A DNA stretch of 64,000 nucleotides from Limnephilus marmoratus (taxonomy: Eukaryota > Arthropoda > Insecta > Trichoptera > Limnephilidae), in assembly GCA_917880885.1 (NCBI GenBank), contig OU862910.1:22642710-22706709 (forward strand). Reading direction: 5' to 3'. Made by a program: the position numbers and the translations under genes. The notes beneath the pieces are model-generated. The model was not told the origin of the DNA. It searched no databases and saw nothing but the letters and a program-made list of their open reading frames with translations. Of the stretch, positions 46,185 to 57,652 are shown in pieces. Numbering within the stretch: position 1 is the stretch's first letter; the number at the start of each line of letters is the position of its first letter.

Positions 46185-46555
46185 TATGTTCTATCAATTA
46201 TAAAATTACTGATAACGAAAAAAAAGAAAAAACACAGGTCATGTATTAGAAAAATGAATTATAAACGTTAGTGTCATCTCACTTTTTCGTTTCATATGAA
46301 AATATTTGTAAAAAAAAAATCTCAAATTTAGGTCGGAAACTTTGATTTCATACTGGTGCACATTTTAAGTTTTCTGAGGTCAACTTCTAGATTCGAATAT
46401 GAAGCGTGGTGTTCTCTCTTTCTAACATTGTTCAGATCATACTTCTTATCATGACAGTAAGGGAGATGCAAATATTTCCACGAGACTTACGTTTGCTGTT
46501 CCCATAAGTGAAAAATTAGCTTGAGGGGTTAAAATCACACCAAACAATGATTTGT
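46185..46555 (-). repeat. Unclassified dispersed repeat, copy 2 (inverted)
   Basis: Reverse complement matches 23655-24045 through its length (see that entry for block pairs). It lies in intron 3, in the opposite orientation to copy 1, which is upstream of the first recognised Expansion exon. No terminal repeats or coding capacity seen. Confidence 0.75.
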
Positions 46556-48367
46556 GATTCTAATTTTCGGGCATATACTTCCGTATGTGTAGCTCGGGCA
46601 CAAGTAGTATAAAATACTAAAAAGACACATTTAATTGAGTTTTGAGGTCAAAGTAACAAAACTATACCTACTCTATTGTAGTATACAACCTTCGCGATAT
46701 TATTAAATTATCATTATTATTTAATTTGGAACCCAACCTTAAATGTTACCCACGCTGTCTAACATTCTTTTGTTACTGCCACACATTTAAGTGTGATTAA
46801 TATTTAAAGCTAAGGACACTGTACAAAGATATTTGGCGACTTGTACATTAGTATGTTTACTCTACAAATGTTTTTTTCGTTACGCATAAAAGATGATTTG
46901 GCATTCCTAGAACCGGCATCACGTCATTATTAATATGACTTATAAACTTTGTTCCTAACATTTATAGGTTCCAATGTGTTCATTTTTTATTTCTGATTAT
47001 TTCCAATGAACAAATTTTGGTACCAACCTAATTATTTACATGCGTTTGTTTACAAGTCCTCGTTCCAAACAATTCTATAAATAAATGGTTAGTAGTCATC
47101 ACATATAACGTCGCGTAACCACAATAAGAGTTCTAGCACAGTGAATTCGATAACTTTACAATATCGGACCGATAGGCATAACTCCCTATGATTTTATATC
47201 GATGTCCCGAGCTTGGTTTCACCGTTGGTATCCGAACTGATGTTGACAGGCAATAAATAAGAAATGGATATACGCTGGCAACACTGAAGAAATGACAAAC
47301 GCTAAATAAATATGTAAAAATATTAATAGATTGGCATTGTTGAATTGAAATACTAACGCAAATAATTGGCAGTACACATTTACTTAGTTAATTAGTTAAT
47401 GAGGTATTTAATCATATTTCAACCATTTTATTTTTTCAAAGATCGAACGGAATAAATTTTTTCGCGTCTTAGTTGAATTATTTAAGTCCGTGGATCGCGC
47501 ATACGACTTTTTTTCGTTTCTAAGAGCTACATTAGTCCAACTGCGTTCATTCATATGCCAGTAATTTTTCATAACAAACGACTAATTAAAAAAGAGGTGT
47601 ATATTGACAGTTAACCAAAACTGATATTATAGAGGCCGCATTAAAATTCATCAATCGTCGGTCGGAGTATCTCTTATAAATTGTTGACCGTGGTCGTAAA
47701 TATTGATATCTGACCATAGATGACGGTTTTAGTCAATATCGTATTAATATAGGATTTTATCGATCGTCCGTGCTTAGTACTCCAGAGTGTTTTAAACGTG
47801 TGAAGTTATTTAAACACCTTTCATGATCGGTTTATTATATAAGGAATAACCACATCACACAGAATTTGTATTTCTTGTTTCAAATTAATTATTTTTCAGA
47901 AGTCGGAATTCCTTATTTTTACATATGCGATTATTTTGGATGATTCTATCCAAACATTTGTTAAAAGACTTCTATCGAGATCATTTACCGCTTGTGTTTC
48001 TTTCGCAATTTATTTTGCAGCCAGCCGGTCTTTAACATTTGTATACAACCTTCTATTGAAATCTTTTCACCTTCAGCTAGCAAACTTTAATGTGAATAAC
48101 TAATTTATTATATTACTTTAAACTCAAGGAAAAGTACCTACCTTCAATAATTGACATAAAATGCGTATATTATATTATTAATAACGAAATCAATATCGAC
48201 AGCATGCTTCTTTACTTAAGTTTTATCGTAAATATAATATAAAGCTGGAATCTTTTCGTTTATCTCATACGGCAGAAACCATTATAAAGGTGAGTTTGAG
48301 CATCTTGAAACTTACGCAGCTTTTTGTCTAAAATTTTAAGTTCAACTCAACTTTTTACGGTACTACG
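46556..48367. other. Unassigned intronic DNA
   Basis: No coding, RNA or repeat feature could be supported. Confidence 0.4.
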
Positions 48368-48650
48368 AGTTTTAATCCAGCGACAAAATATTCCCAACAA
48401 AAACATCCTCCGACAAAATATATACTAAATCCTAACCTAAGCTAACCATATTTTACATTTTATTATTTTTGAACAATAATAATTTATTTCTTTACAGGAT
48501 GTCTGTTTTATCTTTCTCCCATTTTTTGTTAGGTTAGGTTAGATTTGGTTAGGTTAGATTAGGTGAGGATTTAGTAGATATTTTGTTGGGGATGTTTGTC
48601 CATAGGCTATTTTGTTGGGAATATTTTGACGCAGGTTGAAAAGCCGCGGA
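48368..48650. mobile_element. TTAGG-bearing fold-back element, copy 2
   Basis: The left part has CGACAAAATATTCCCAACAA, then CGACAAAATATATACTAAAT and CCTAACCTAAGCTAACC. The right part mirrors it: GTTAGGTTAGGTTAGATTTG, TTAGTAGATATTTTGTTGGG and TTTGTTGGGAATATTTTGAC, then GAAAAGCCGCGG. The spacer (TTTTTGAACAATAATAATTT, TTTACAGGATGTCTGT) is shared with the copy at 9690-9955. Outer ends resemble GCGACTTTTCATTCCGCGAC. Confidence 0.8.
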
Positions 48651-49405
48651 GCCACTTTTTTCAGCTAATAAGATCGTGTGCTACAGTGCTTTGAATTATA
48701 CATTAAACTGTACATTAAAAAATATATTTCTAGGTACCATATGTTTGTTTTTGATTTTTATTCCAAATCTGGGGCAAAGCCGGGTAGTGCTAGTTCCAAA
48801 TTAAAACAAGATCCCACGACTGAATTAATCAATATCAAGTTCGTGAAGAATTGTTTACTTTCGCAAAGCATCCAACCTTCACGCCCTAATGTGAACTTTG
48901 TTTTGAAATTCTTAACGGACAAATTAAATTAGTTCTATTCTTTGGATGATGGCATTCAATAAGTATCGTATCAAATCGTAACGACCTACAAAAGTGTTTG
49001 CATTTCGTCGCTTCGCATAATTTATAAAATTTGAATGCCGAAACTTTGGATATGAAAAAATGATTATTACATTTTGAAATAGGTAGTAAGTAGGTGCTTT
49101 CACCTGGCGGAGAAATAAAATTGCAATACCCTGGTGTTGTTAACACTACATAAAATGTCAAATAAAGTAATAAATTTATATTGGTTGCAATCGATGGAAA
49201 ATCATTGTATTACAAAGTATTTTATTATCATTGCAGTATTGCAATGTGAATAATCGCTCTATTTGGCTTAATACTTTCTAGATTGACCCACTTTATTATT
49301 CATTATTATTCCTACATTTAAAAAAAAAAACTTTTATTTTATGTTTGCTAAATGAAAATCGCTTCGCTATGGCGTTATATAATCATTTGATTATCTTGAT
49401 AATCG

Positions 49406-49828
49406 TTTTTTTGTTTTTTTTTTACTTTAGCTCACACAGGAGGCCCTGAAGAAAAATAATTCCTTCAGGGCCTGAGTCATCTTTGAGGATATTGTGTGGA
49501 GGGTCTTTTTAGGGAAAGGAAGTAGAGGAAATTCTGGGAATGAAAAAGGGTGGAGAGGAAGTTCTGGGAAGGAAAAGGGTACGAGGGGTGGGTAGAAATC
49601 TAGAGGTCAATGTGTCCAGGAGTGACTGACGTATTAATCCAACCCCTACTGCGGTACAAGGCGATGGATTGCGAGAGTCCGGCTGGAGAGATAAAAAGGT
49701 CTTCCTCAGCCAGCCTCTCCCGGTCCGGCCTGCCACGCAGCGGGAGGGCAAACGCACGTGCCGCCAAGATCTATACAAACCTTACCCCCATGAAACCGGG
49801 CACCCCTGCTAAGTTAACAAACGTATCG
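49406..49828 (-). repeat. SINE-like family 3 (LINE-tailed), copy 3, complete 3' end
   Basis: Minus-strand copy with the best-preserved 3' end. The hairpin is GGCCCTGAAGGAATTATTTT ... CTTCAGGGCC (49443-49474); then CCTCCTGTGTGAGCTAAAGT and a long A tail (T-run 49406-49423 on the + strand). Blocks AAAAAGACCCTCCACACAAT, CCCCTCGTACCCTTTTCCTT and CTGCGTGGCAGGCCGGACCG match 19708-20145. A minus-strand frame of 89 codons is open but not conserved in copy 2. Its 5' end abuts the SINE at 49829. Confidence 0.85.
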
Positions 49829-50067
49829 TTAAAGTCTCGGCTCTGTAATTCGAGATCGTGGGTGTGAATCCCGATGAGGAAAAATAAAATTGCATTTATT
49901 TTTGTGGGTTATTCCAAACATGTTCAATAATATCTAGAGGATATATGATTTATTTGCACATCGCCATCGTTTCAAAGTGTTAAATACTCTCAGTTTTACC
50001 CTGGTGAAAGATAACTATTAAGAATCGAAACATTGCTAAATGGCTTTAGTTATGCTTAGGATTACAT
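49829..50067 (+). repeat. tRNA-headed SINE, family 1, copy 4 (3' truncated)
   Basis: Plus-strand copy starting with a tRNA-like head (TCTCGGCTCTGTAATTCGAG and GGTGTGAATCC, a diverged B box near 49859-49869). An AT-rich linker and the body follow (ATCGTTTCAAAGTG, AAATACTCTCAGTTTTACCC, TGGTGAAAGA, ATGGCTTTAGTTATGC). It matches the minus-strand reading of 37640-37920 and ends before the 3' half. Confidence 0.68.
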
Positions 50068-50093
50068 AAGAATATTATATAATATAACGACGG

Positions 50094-50458
50094 GTTAATA
50101 GTTCCGAAATTTAACAATAAGTACGGACAGAGAACGTTTGAATACATCATACCGAAGATATTTAATTTATTACCTGACACTATAAAGCAATGTAATTCTA
50201 TGAATAAGGTTGAATATATGGTGAAAAATTGGCTATCGGAAAAAAAATATTTGTATTGATAATTGATATGTATGTTGAATCTGTAGATATAAGATGTAAA
50301 TTTTAAATGTAAATAATCTATATGTAACTAAAATATAAGCACCTGTTGACAAGCCAATTGAATTGGCTTAGCAGGACTTGTTTGTTGATTTTAATATGTA
50401 TATCTGTTCTTTCAATAAAAAAAAAAATAAATAAAAAAATAAAAAAAAATAAAAAAAA
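50094..50458 (+). mobile_element. LINE C-terminal fragment with A-rich tail
   Basis: The frame gives VPKFNNKYGQRTFEYIIPKI, FNLLPDTIKQCNSMNKVEYM, then VKNWLSEKKYLY-stop at 50259. This matches the R-x-F-x-Y-x-x-P-x-x-x-N-x-L-P end of many LINE polyproteins. About 150 bp of 3' UTR and an A-rich tail (50413-50458) follow. It lies 150 bp upstream of Expansion exon 4 in the same orientation. Confidence 0.65.
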
Positions 50459-50609
50459 CCTTCCTCATCTTCTTTATCTCTAACTTCCATCAGCCTCTTA
50501 GCAGTATCCTAATTGCTAGTGCCATATTCCTACTAGATCCGGGCAGATAACGGGAATCACATTAAAAAAATAATGGTCTTCGTATATTTATTCATTTTTC
50601 TTGTTGCAG

Positions 50610-50866
50610 TTCAACGACCAATGGTGGACATTAAGAATCGTCCTCGCATCCCCATCCCTGACGAGGATCCCTACAGTGTCGCCAACGGCCCGGCAGGTTC
50701 CGGATCCAGCGGAAGTTCCGGTTTCAACGGAAATGGAACCAATGGACACGGAATGGTTGCAAATTCCAGAGACCAGTTGATGATGCAGTCCGGACAGAGG
50801 AGGGGAGACAAACCCCCCAAACTACCCCCGAGAGAAAACGGAATATACCCCCATGACATACCTAAG
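50610..50866 (+). CDS. exp: Expansion-like protein, exon 4: Gly/Ser-rich tail with SH3-ligand motif
   Basis: This exon of 257 nt lies after TTCTTGTTGCAG and ends CCT AAG|GTAATA. Its first two bases join the trailing G of exon 3 to give Val, then 85 codons without a stop. The product begins VQRPMVDIKNRPRIPIPDED, passes a Gly/Ser/Asn-rich stretch (GPAGSGSSGSSGFNGNGTNG), then a polar segment with RDQLMMQSGQRRGDK, and PPKLPPRENGIYPHDIPK. PKLPPR fits the class II SH3-ligand form PxxPxR. No globular domain is visible, so this looks like a disordered tail. The exon is GC-rich against AT-rich introns and keeps phase with exons 3 and 5, which supports its place in the gene. Confidence 0.85.
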
Positions 50867-52499
50867 GTAATAAAAACATAATATTGGTTAGATATTCTTC
50901 TTCTTCGTGAGCCTTTGGCGTCCAGCTTTGACCATAAGCCACTCTCAAATGTCTGCAGTTCATATTCTCTATCTGAAGCCGGCAGTTATAGACTTCATCG
51001 GCACTCTTTATGAGGCCTCTGCTTCTCGTTCTTGGTTGCATAGGGCGTTGGCCTTCTCTTGGTTATTAAGTTCGTAAGCTATTCCTCGCAGTAGTCCAGA
51101 CCAGACGTATGCAGCCAAGCCCCGTAGAATGTTTAAGTCCCACACTAGGAGACACATTTTCTGGAATTTTTATTGTTCTCTTCACTCCATTACTAGTTAC
51201 TATTCCGTTTCACTAACATTCTTTATTCTTAGTAGAAATATAGCACCCAACAAACGTTTTTGACAATTATTACTGGATTAACTGGCAATTAACTCACGGT
51301 GAAAATGACACTATGAGCTGGAACTAATTTTCCTAGAAATTCTGTACTCAACATTTGAGAAGTGTTGCGACAATACTCAAAAGATTTGATATTTATTTTT
51401 TTTTAATTCAGTCTCATAATTTGATAAAATGTGAAATCAAAGTAATCAGTCGAAATTTCTCGGATAAGTAGTTAATGTGGCAATAAATCCTCTATAGATT
51501 AAGCTTCATACTAAACATTACTTTTTCGTTTTTCTTCAATCATTAGTTTGGTCAGTTAGGTACTTCACTCTGATGATCGTCAACGATCAGCGGCGAACAG
51601 AGCTATCAAAAACGTTAAAGCGTTACATTTGGTGCAGCAAATTCTATGAAAACTCTTTTTGTAAATCTAAAAAAGCTGTCGGCGTTTACTTTCTCTCCAT
51701 CAAGCTGTTAAACCTGCTACCGCGTTTAAATGATGAAATATTCGGAAGCTGTGTCGGGGATTTCATCTCGCTGTGTATTAAATGAATTTTTATTTTCTCT
51801 TACTCGATTTTTTCAGTCCTGAAATTATGGCGAGGTTTGTGATTTGCGTAGTCAAATTGAAACCACTTTGCAATAAGGAGGGATGATTTATATTATATTA
51901 GACAAGTGCAATGGATATAATATAACCTTTTTCATATTACTGATATGATTTGAGTATATTGAAGTGGTCTTATAATCCACCCACTGCATCGGTCCAAATC
52001 ATAAATAAATTTGCGGTCGACTGCAACTGGCAGTGCAATGAATGAAAATAATGCAACCACTAATCAATGCGAAACAATCATTCGGAGACTGGGTACAGAT
52101 TCCTTAATATATTATTGAAACATTTTATTGATATTAAACCACAGTTCCATTTCCACACAGATTCGCACGCAATACATAAAAAGATGTATCTCTGCAGTTG
52201 TTATCGTCCATACTGTAGATACTGTTCCATTGAAAAAATGTTTCTAAAATGGTCTATAGTTAGTTCTTTCCTCCGTGGTTAGTTCTCTTATTGGCCGCCT
52301 GCATAGAATACGTCTGTAGATCTGATCTTATTACAATACGTTGTAGATAGGCAGGTACCTTCATTCATACTTTTTTTATTCTCACTCACTCACGGGAGAA
52401 GAATTCAATTATAAAAACTCAATTATTAAACAAATAGGTACAAACAATTACATCAATCTAATCACAATAAAAATACGCAAAAGTTCACTTAAATGACAA

Positions 52500-52985
52500 A
52501 TAATACAAAGAGAGGCAAAAGACACAAGAGAGATAAGAGACACAAGAGGCACAAAAGACACAAGAGACACAAGAGACACGAGAGACACAAGAGACAAAAA
52601 AGCTGCAAGAGACACCAGGGACACAAGAGACACAGGAGACACAAGAGACATAAGAGACATAAGGGATACAAGAGACACAAGAGACAAAAAAGACAAAAGA
52701 GACACAAGAGACACAAGAGACTCAAGAGACACAAGAGACACAAGAGACATAAGAGACACAAGAGACACAAGAGACACAAGATACACAAGAGACACAAGAG
52801 ACACAAGAGACACAAGAGACACAAGAGACACAAGAGACACAAGAGACACAAGAGATACAAGAGACACAAGAGACACAAGAGACACAAGAGACACAAGAGA
52901 GACAAAAGAGACAAAAGAGACACAAGAGACATAAGGGATACAAGAGACAAAAAAGATACACAAGAGACACAAGAGACACAAATGA
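52500..52985. repeat. Minisatellite, 9-bp unit GACACAAGA (about 50 copies)
   Basis: Nearly 490 bp of GACACAAGA units with point variants (GACATAAGA, GACAAAAGA, GATACAAGA). The core 52737-52910 is almost perfect; both edges are more mixed. The + strand has almost no T. Because 9 is a multiple of 3, frames stay open on both strands (KRH repeats on +, LVSLVS and LLCLLC on -), but these are artefacts of the array. Confidence 0.97.
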
Positions 52986-55339
52986 TACATAATGTAACTA
53001 GCACAACATAATTTTTAGCAATTGCAGAACACGTTTTCTGAATCTATATATAAATTATCGACGAAATTATCTACTTCAGCACACTCTATCTTATTATACA
53101 GTCGACATATTTGGTATTTTGGTGTACTAGCTCGTATCGAACGGCATTTAAAAAAACATAAAATCACTATTCATTTGGTGCTCGGTTGTATATTATAAAT
53201 AAGTCTGATTTCATGTAAGTAAAATCTGTCGTATTGAAAACAACATGTTTATGAAATTCATATCTTACGAACTAAGAAATCACTTTCAACCATCACGAGG
53301 ATTTACATTGTAATGTTGTACTGAATCATCTCAGGTAGGCAGGATAAACATACATCACTACACACATGAAAAGTGATAAGATTACGTCGGTATATGCCAG
53401 CAATTGTACTACCTCCCATAAATTCAATTACAAACCAGAGCAATGAGTTATAATTCCCTTGTGGTTGGAGATCAATTTCCATCGGGATATACGAGTATAA
53501 GTACTGTATCGTAATTGAATAAATCTGCGAAGGTGTCTATTGTCAGTCAAAAACAGCAAGTACTTAAAAATTTAAAAAAAAACCACCAGGCATAAAGAAT
53601 TTAATAATAATTAATTTCTTGTGAATTGTAAAGAATCTGAAGGTCGTTTCGCATTGCATAAATTGGGCGTCAACGATATGTAGTTTCTTTTATTTATTGC
53701 TTACGGATAAGTAGATACTTATATTATTTTACACTGTTTTGTAAATAATATACCATTATATAAAATGATATTGCCACGTGTTCTCTTAACACCTGGAATG
53801 TTGTACATAATAGATAATACTAACATACCCGCCTGGTAACAAAATTAAAAGTTTAATGAAATATTGATATTATTATTTTAGACAACATAGAAATTATATC
53901 AACAAGACCCAAATAAAACATTTTTACATGTACTTTTTGCTTAGATTATCATTAATTTTCGTCCTCCAAGAAATTTTGCCATTTGAACGTAAAATAATAT
54001 TTTTTTAAATTTACACTTTCCATTAATATTTGTTGGTATAGGTCTCTCAAGTTAAGTTGACTTCATCACAGTACTCACACAGATGCAAAACTTTCATACA
54101 GCGTGTTTCGTTTTAGGCTTTTAACACAAAGCAATTAATAATTATTTCACAATTGAGAATTCGAATCCAAAGCGTGTTTAAATCGGTAACATAAAACTAA
54201 TGTTGTTTTACAACATGTTTATAGAAATACTGAAGGTTTAGGAAGAAAAATAAGTTTATTAACTAAATGCGATAATCTTCAGGATTGAATTCAAATGGGT
54301 ATTCATAAATAACAACAAGGTTAAAAAAATATTATGTTATTTAAAAAGATTAATTTATTATTATATTCATACTTATATAATATTTTATAAAGTAAATAAT
54401 CGACAAGCCGCCACATGCCGCTACACGTTTAATAGGTATAGATTTTGAAAAGTAAACTACTGTTAAACTTGCATTTAAATTCGGTTTTCATTAAAAAAGT
54501 TAAAAATTTCCCATATAAAACATCTCCATTGCAGCCATTTTTTACGGATTTGACATTTGTAAAGTTTCGTTTAAAAATCAATACGCATGAATTACTTGGT
54601 TTACCTAAACTAAGAACCTAATGTTGAAATGAAGTGTGATTTCCAAAACCTGGGCTTACAAATTTGGCTGCTTATGGGTTATTTTTTTTTATAATTATGT
54701 GTTCGCAATCATCAGCAACACTAATTATTTAATTATGTACCAGTCATCATCAGCAACTATCTATACGTATATTATCTAAAATATAACAGATTACTAACAC
54801 AAATAGGTACTAGTCTGTGATACTCCAGTTGCCTTAGACGTCAAATCATACAAGTCATTTATGCTTAAAAGTTGACCACCGTTTTTTTTTCATTATGAAT
54901 AAGTAAAATAATTAAACATACGGAATTAAAATTTCACGATTTGGTCCATTCAGTGATTAGCCACGTTCCGTTTCGTAACAGGACTCCGTGATATCGTAAT
55001 AAATATTAAACTTGCGCACTTTACAAACACTATTTATTATTTCAAATTTATAAATTTGTCATTATTTGTCACTTGCGAAATGTAGGTGCACGTATGTTTA
55101 AATCAAATTACGAACCGAATGAATAGAATAGAACATCCTGTAAGTACAGCCTCAAAAGGGTGTCGTTAAACTTGCCTCTCTTCTAACTAGTTACAATAAG
55201 TGGGCGTAAGCAAGACAGAGAGCCTTATCGGATTTGTGGGCGTCGCTTGACATTCACACAGATAGACCAATACATCAATACTAAGCATTTTTATTGCTTC
55301 CAACTTAAAGTGTTTTACCTATACATTAATTCTCTTTCT

Positions 55340-55570
55340 TACTAAGACGGGTTCACGGAACATTTGAATACCCAAAATTTGAATTCATCCAATTTCAAAG
55401 TTGATATTCAAGTTCTGTTATTATCCAAGTACTGTGAAAAAACCGGCCCATGATGAAAAAACTTGAATAGAGCATTCACAGAACTTGAATTTTATATTTG
55501 AAATTTGATAAATTGTTTAAATTCTTTGAAACAACCCGTCCTAAGAGATGCCAAAAGAAGCAAAAAGAAC
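55340..55570. mobile_element. Fold-back element, copy 2 of the ATTCAAGTTCTGT family
   Basis: Shares with 32189-32544 the inner ends TATTCAAGTTCTGTTATTAT and AACTTGAATAGAGCATTCAC, the ACTG.CCC spacer words, and the right-arm CCGTCCTAAGAG. Its own arms pair AATTTGAATTCATCCAATTT with the complement region near 55490-55530. Confidence 0.6.
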
Positions 55571-57564
55571 CAAAAAAAAGCATTTAGTTTTTGTTATGGT
55601 GCTTTATCCGGGATGATGCATTGCTTGTGCCAAGTATTTTGATTCAAGTCAGTTGTGCCAAAAGGGTTTGAAGTTTTATCATCTCTCACGACAGAGATTA
55701 AATATGGGCATTATGTTTGAGGCGTCCGCTTTTAAGCTACGATATTTCATTATTAACCTGTTAAGCTTAACAAAAAAACAAATCAAAAGAATATGATCAA
55801 ACTTTCCTTCTTAAAAATTATTGAAAAAAAAAAGAATTGCATGAACTATGACAAAAAAAAGGTTATAGATATATTTTGGACAAACAATTTTTTAAATGTG
55901 TTATTCGTAAGTGGGTGCAGCGTACATGCTGTGGAACATCAATTTACTGAACTTTGAGATTTAGATGCACCCAACCACATGCGTATTGAATACAAGGATT
56001 GTCCATTATCCTTTGACCGACGTAAGTACCCACCTACCCCGAACTCGGGTTCAAATCCCGCGGCTCAGGACACCGTATCAGGTTTTATAAGAAATGGAAA
56101 GTCTTTATTCTGATATCTATATGACAGCGTCACCGGAGCTCTTTTTTCACGTGTGCCATATTGGTGGTATTATATTTCAAGAGATTACTTTGAGAGATGG
56201 AAATAAGCGGTCCCTGAAAAATGCGAGTATAATAAAACTTCGGGAATTCCTTTGTACTCTAAGCTAAATTATGTTGTTTGGCTTTCTTTATGCAGATTGC
56301 ATCGTTGCAAATTTTTTTTCCATCATGTGTTAAAACATCTAATATTTCTTACTCGCCTTGGCTGGTTCATGTGGATTTTGTTCCAAGGCCTGTAATTTAT
56401 TTTGCACAATTTCTATTTGTTTTGGTAGAGGTCATTTTTTCTGATAGTTGACTTGCCCAAGAGTATTTTTCATTCATGTTATGGTGAAACCAGTTTTTTT
56501 TTGTAATTTGTCGCATAAAGTTGGTGAAAAAATTTATTAGGACATATATTTGTTACTTCAAATTTTAGTTGCTTTTTGTGTTATTTACAATCAAACACTA
56601 TTTGTTCTGTGGGGGGTACTTCTTAATAAAAATAGGTCCTTGATACAAACTGGTTTATTATGAGTTTACGTATTTACAATAATTATACGGACCGGTCTAT
56701 GCGACCTATCTATACTGGCTGCTAATTGAATCTAATCGGTAGGTTGGCGAAAGCCCGCTCTCTACGGCCATCACCTTCCCTGTTCAAACTTAAGTATACA
56801 GCAGAAATTTTGTGTACAAACACAAGAACTATGTTCGAACTCCAAATTTCATTAAACGTAGCACCCTTGTTTGTAATATAGTTCGTCCACGGTCGACGAC
56901 CCCACGATGTGCAGATGCTCAAAAGTTATTTCCGTCTGAGATTTATTCCCCTGGAACTAATGGACCGACCCCCGCCAAAGTACCTGTCCAGAGTGTCCAG
57001 GGTCCAGGAACTGACTGACTGAGTTGATGTTTATTGAGTTTATTAGTGGGACGCGCCGCAGTTCATTTTCCGCGTGAACTTATCAACGGCTAATGTGCGT
57101 AATTCATTTCAAAGGGATAAAAGCGCCCAAATGAGGAAATGAATTCTTTGTAAATGGAGAGAAGGTACTGATGCAGATAACCCTTATAACATTTATGAGT
57201 AAATTATTTAAAATCTTGACAATGGAGCAGAATTAAATCTAACCTATTTAATCTACGGCAGCGAAATATTTTCGATGGTGACTCTTTTCTGTCAAGAAAT
57301 TCAAGTGTTTGCAGCTCCCAACCAAATTTCTATCGTGTTCTGTTAATCTAACTAAAATAGTACAAGAATCCTTGATGTTTGTGTCAATATGTTCAATATG
57401 AAAATATTTGCGCCAATGGATAAAATGGTGTAGCTGGGTACTGAAGCTAGTTTTGAATTTATTATTCGTCCACTCCTGATCTTCTGTCAATTGCTTGTTT
57501 TTTTTTAAAGTGCTCATGCAATGTGCTTCCGTTTACAAATTTATAATGTGTTTTCTTCTTTCAG

Positions 57565-57652
57565 CCCGACTACGATGACATTGAAGATGAAGCCAGGATG
57601 AACCACTTCCAGCGAGGGAAGTCCGGCAAGGGAAAAGACAATATGAAATACG
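57565..57652 (+). CDS. exp: Expansion-like protein, exon 5: acidic/basic tail segment
   Basis: This 88-nt exon follows TTCTTCTTTCAG and ends TACG|GTGAGT, a near-consensus donor. It reads PDYDDIEDEARMNHFQRGKS then GKGKDNMKY plus one base of the next codon (phase 1). There is an acidic patch (DYDDIEDE) followed by a basic Gly/Lys patch. The open donor means at least one more coding exon lies downstream. No convincing one was found to the end of the window, apart from the weak candidate at 58487-58548. Assignment to this gene rests on orientation, phase agreement with exon 4 (phase 0) and hydrophilic composition, not on a recognised domain. Confidence 0.78.

Larger units (their letters stand above)
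37223..50609 (+). other. Expansion-like gene, intron 3 (13.4 kb)
   Basis: GTAAAA donor to TTCTTGTTGCAG acceptor, phase 1. It holds a complete SINE (37505-37920), Helitron pieces (39172-39824), LINE tails (41874, 44340, 50094), two perfect hairpins (42111-42164, 42338-42423), a decayed SINE (43380), the second copy of the unclassified repeat (46185), a TTAGG fold-back (48368) and adjacent SINE-like copies (49406-50067). Stretches 37921-39171, 39825-41873, 42424-43379, 43546-44339, 45210-46184 and 46556-48367 show no nameable feature. Confidence 0.75.
50867..57564 (+). other. Expansion-like gene, intron 4 (6.7 kb)
   Basis: GTAATA donor to TTCTTCTTTCAG acceptor, phase 0. It holds the 9-bp minisatellite (52500-52985), a fold-back (55340-55570) and a possible tRNA-like B box near 56047 (GGTTCAAATCC within CTCGGGTTCAAATCCCGCGG). 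A stretch at 50895-51160 is GC-richer and may be an old LINE antisense, but I could not read a protein with confidence. 50867-52499, 52986-55339 and 55571-57564 otherwise show nothing. Confidence 0.7.

Noticed and set aside
52448..53011. Long open frames of 170-180 codons on both strands (KRH, LVSLVS and LLCLLC repeats)
   Set aside because: They are forced by the 9-bp minisatellite, whose period is a multiple of three, and occur in several overlapping frames.
56040..56075. tRNA gene at the GGTTCAAATCC B box
   Set aside because: The T arm is convincing, but no acceptor stem, D arm or anticodon arm could be paired around it.
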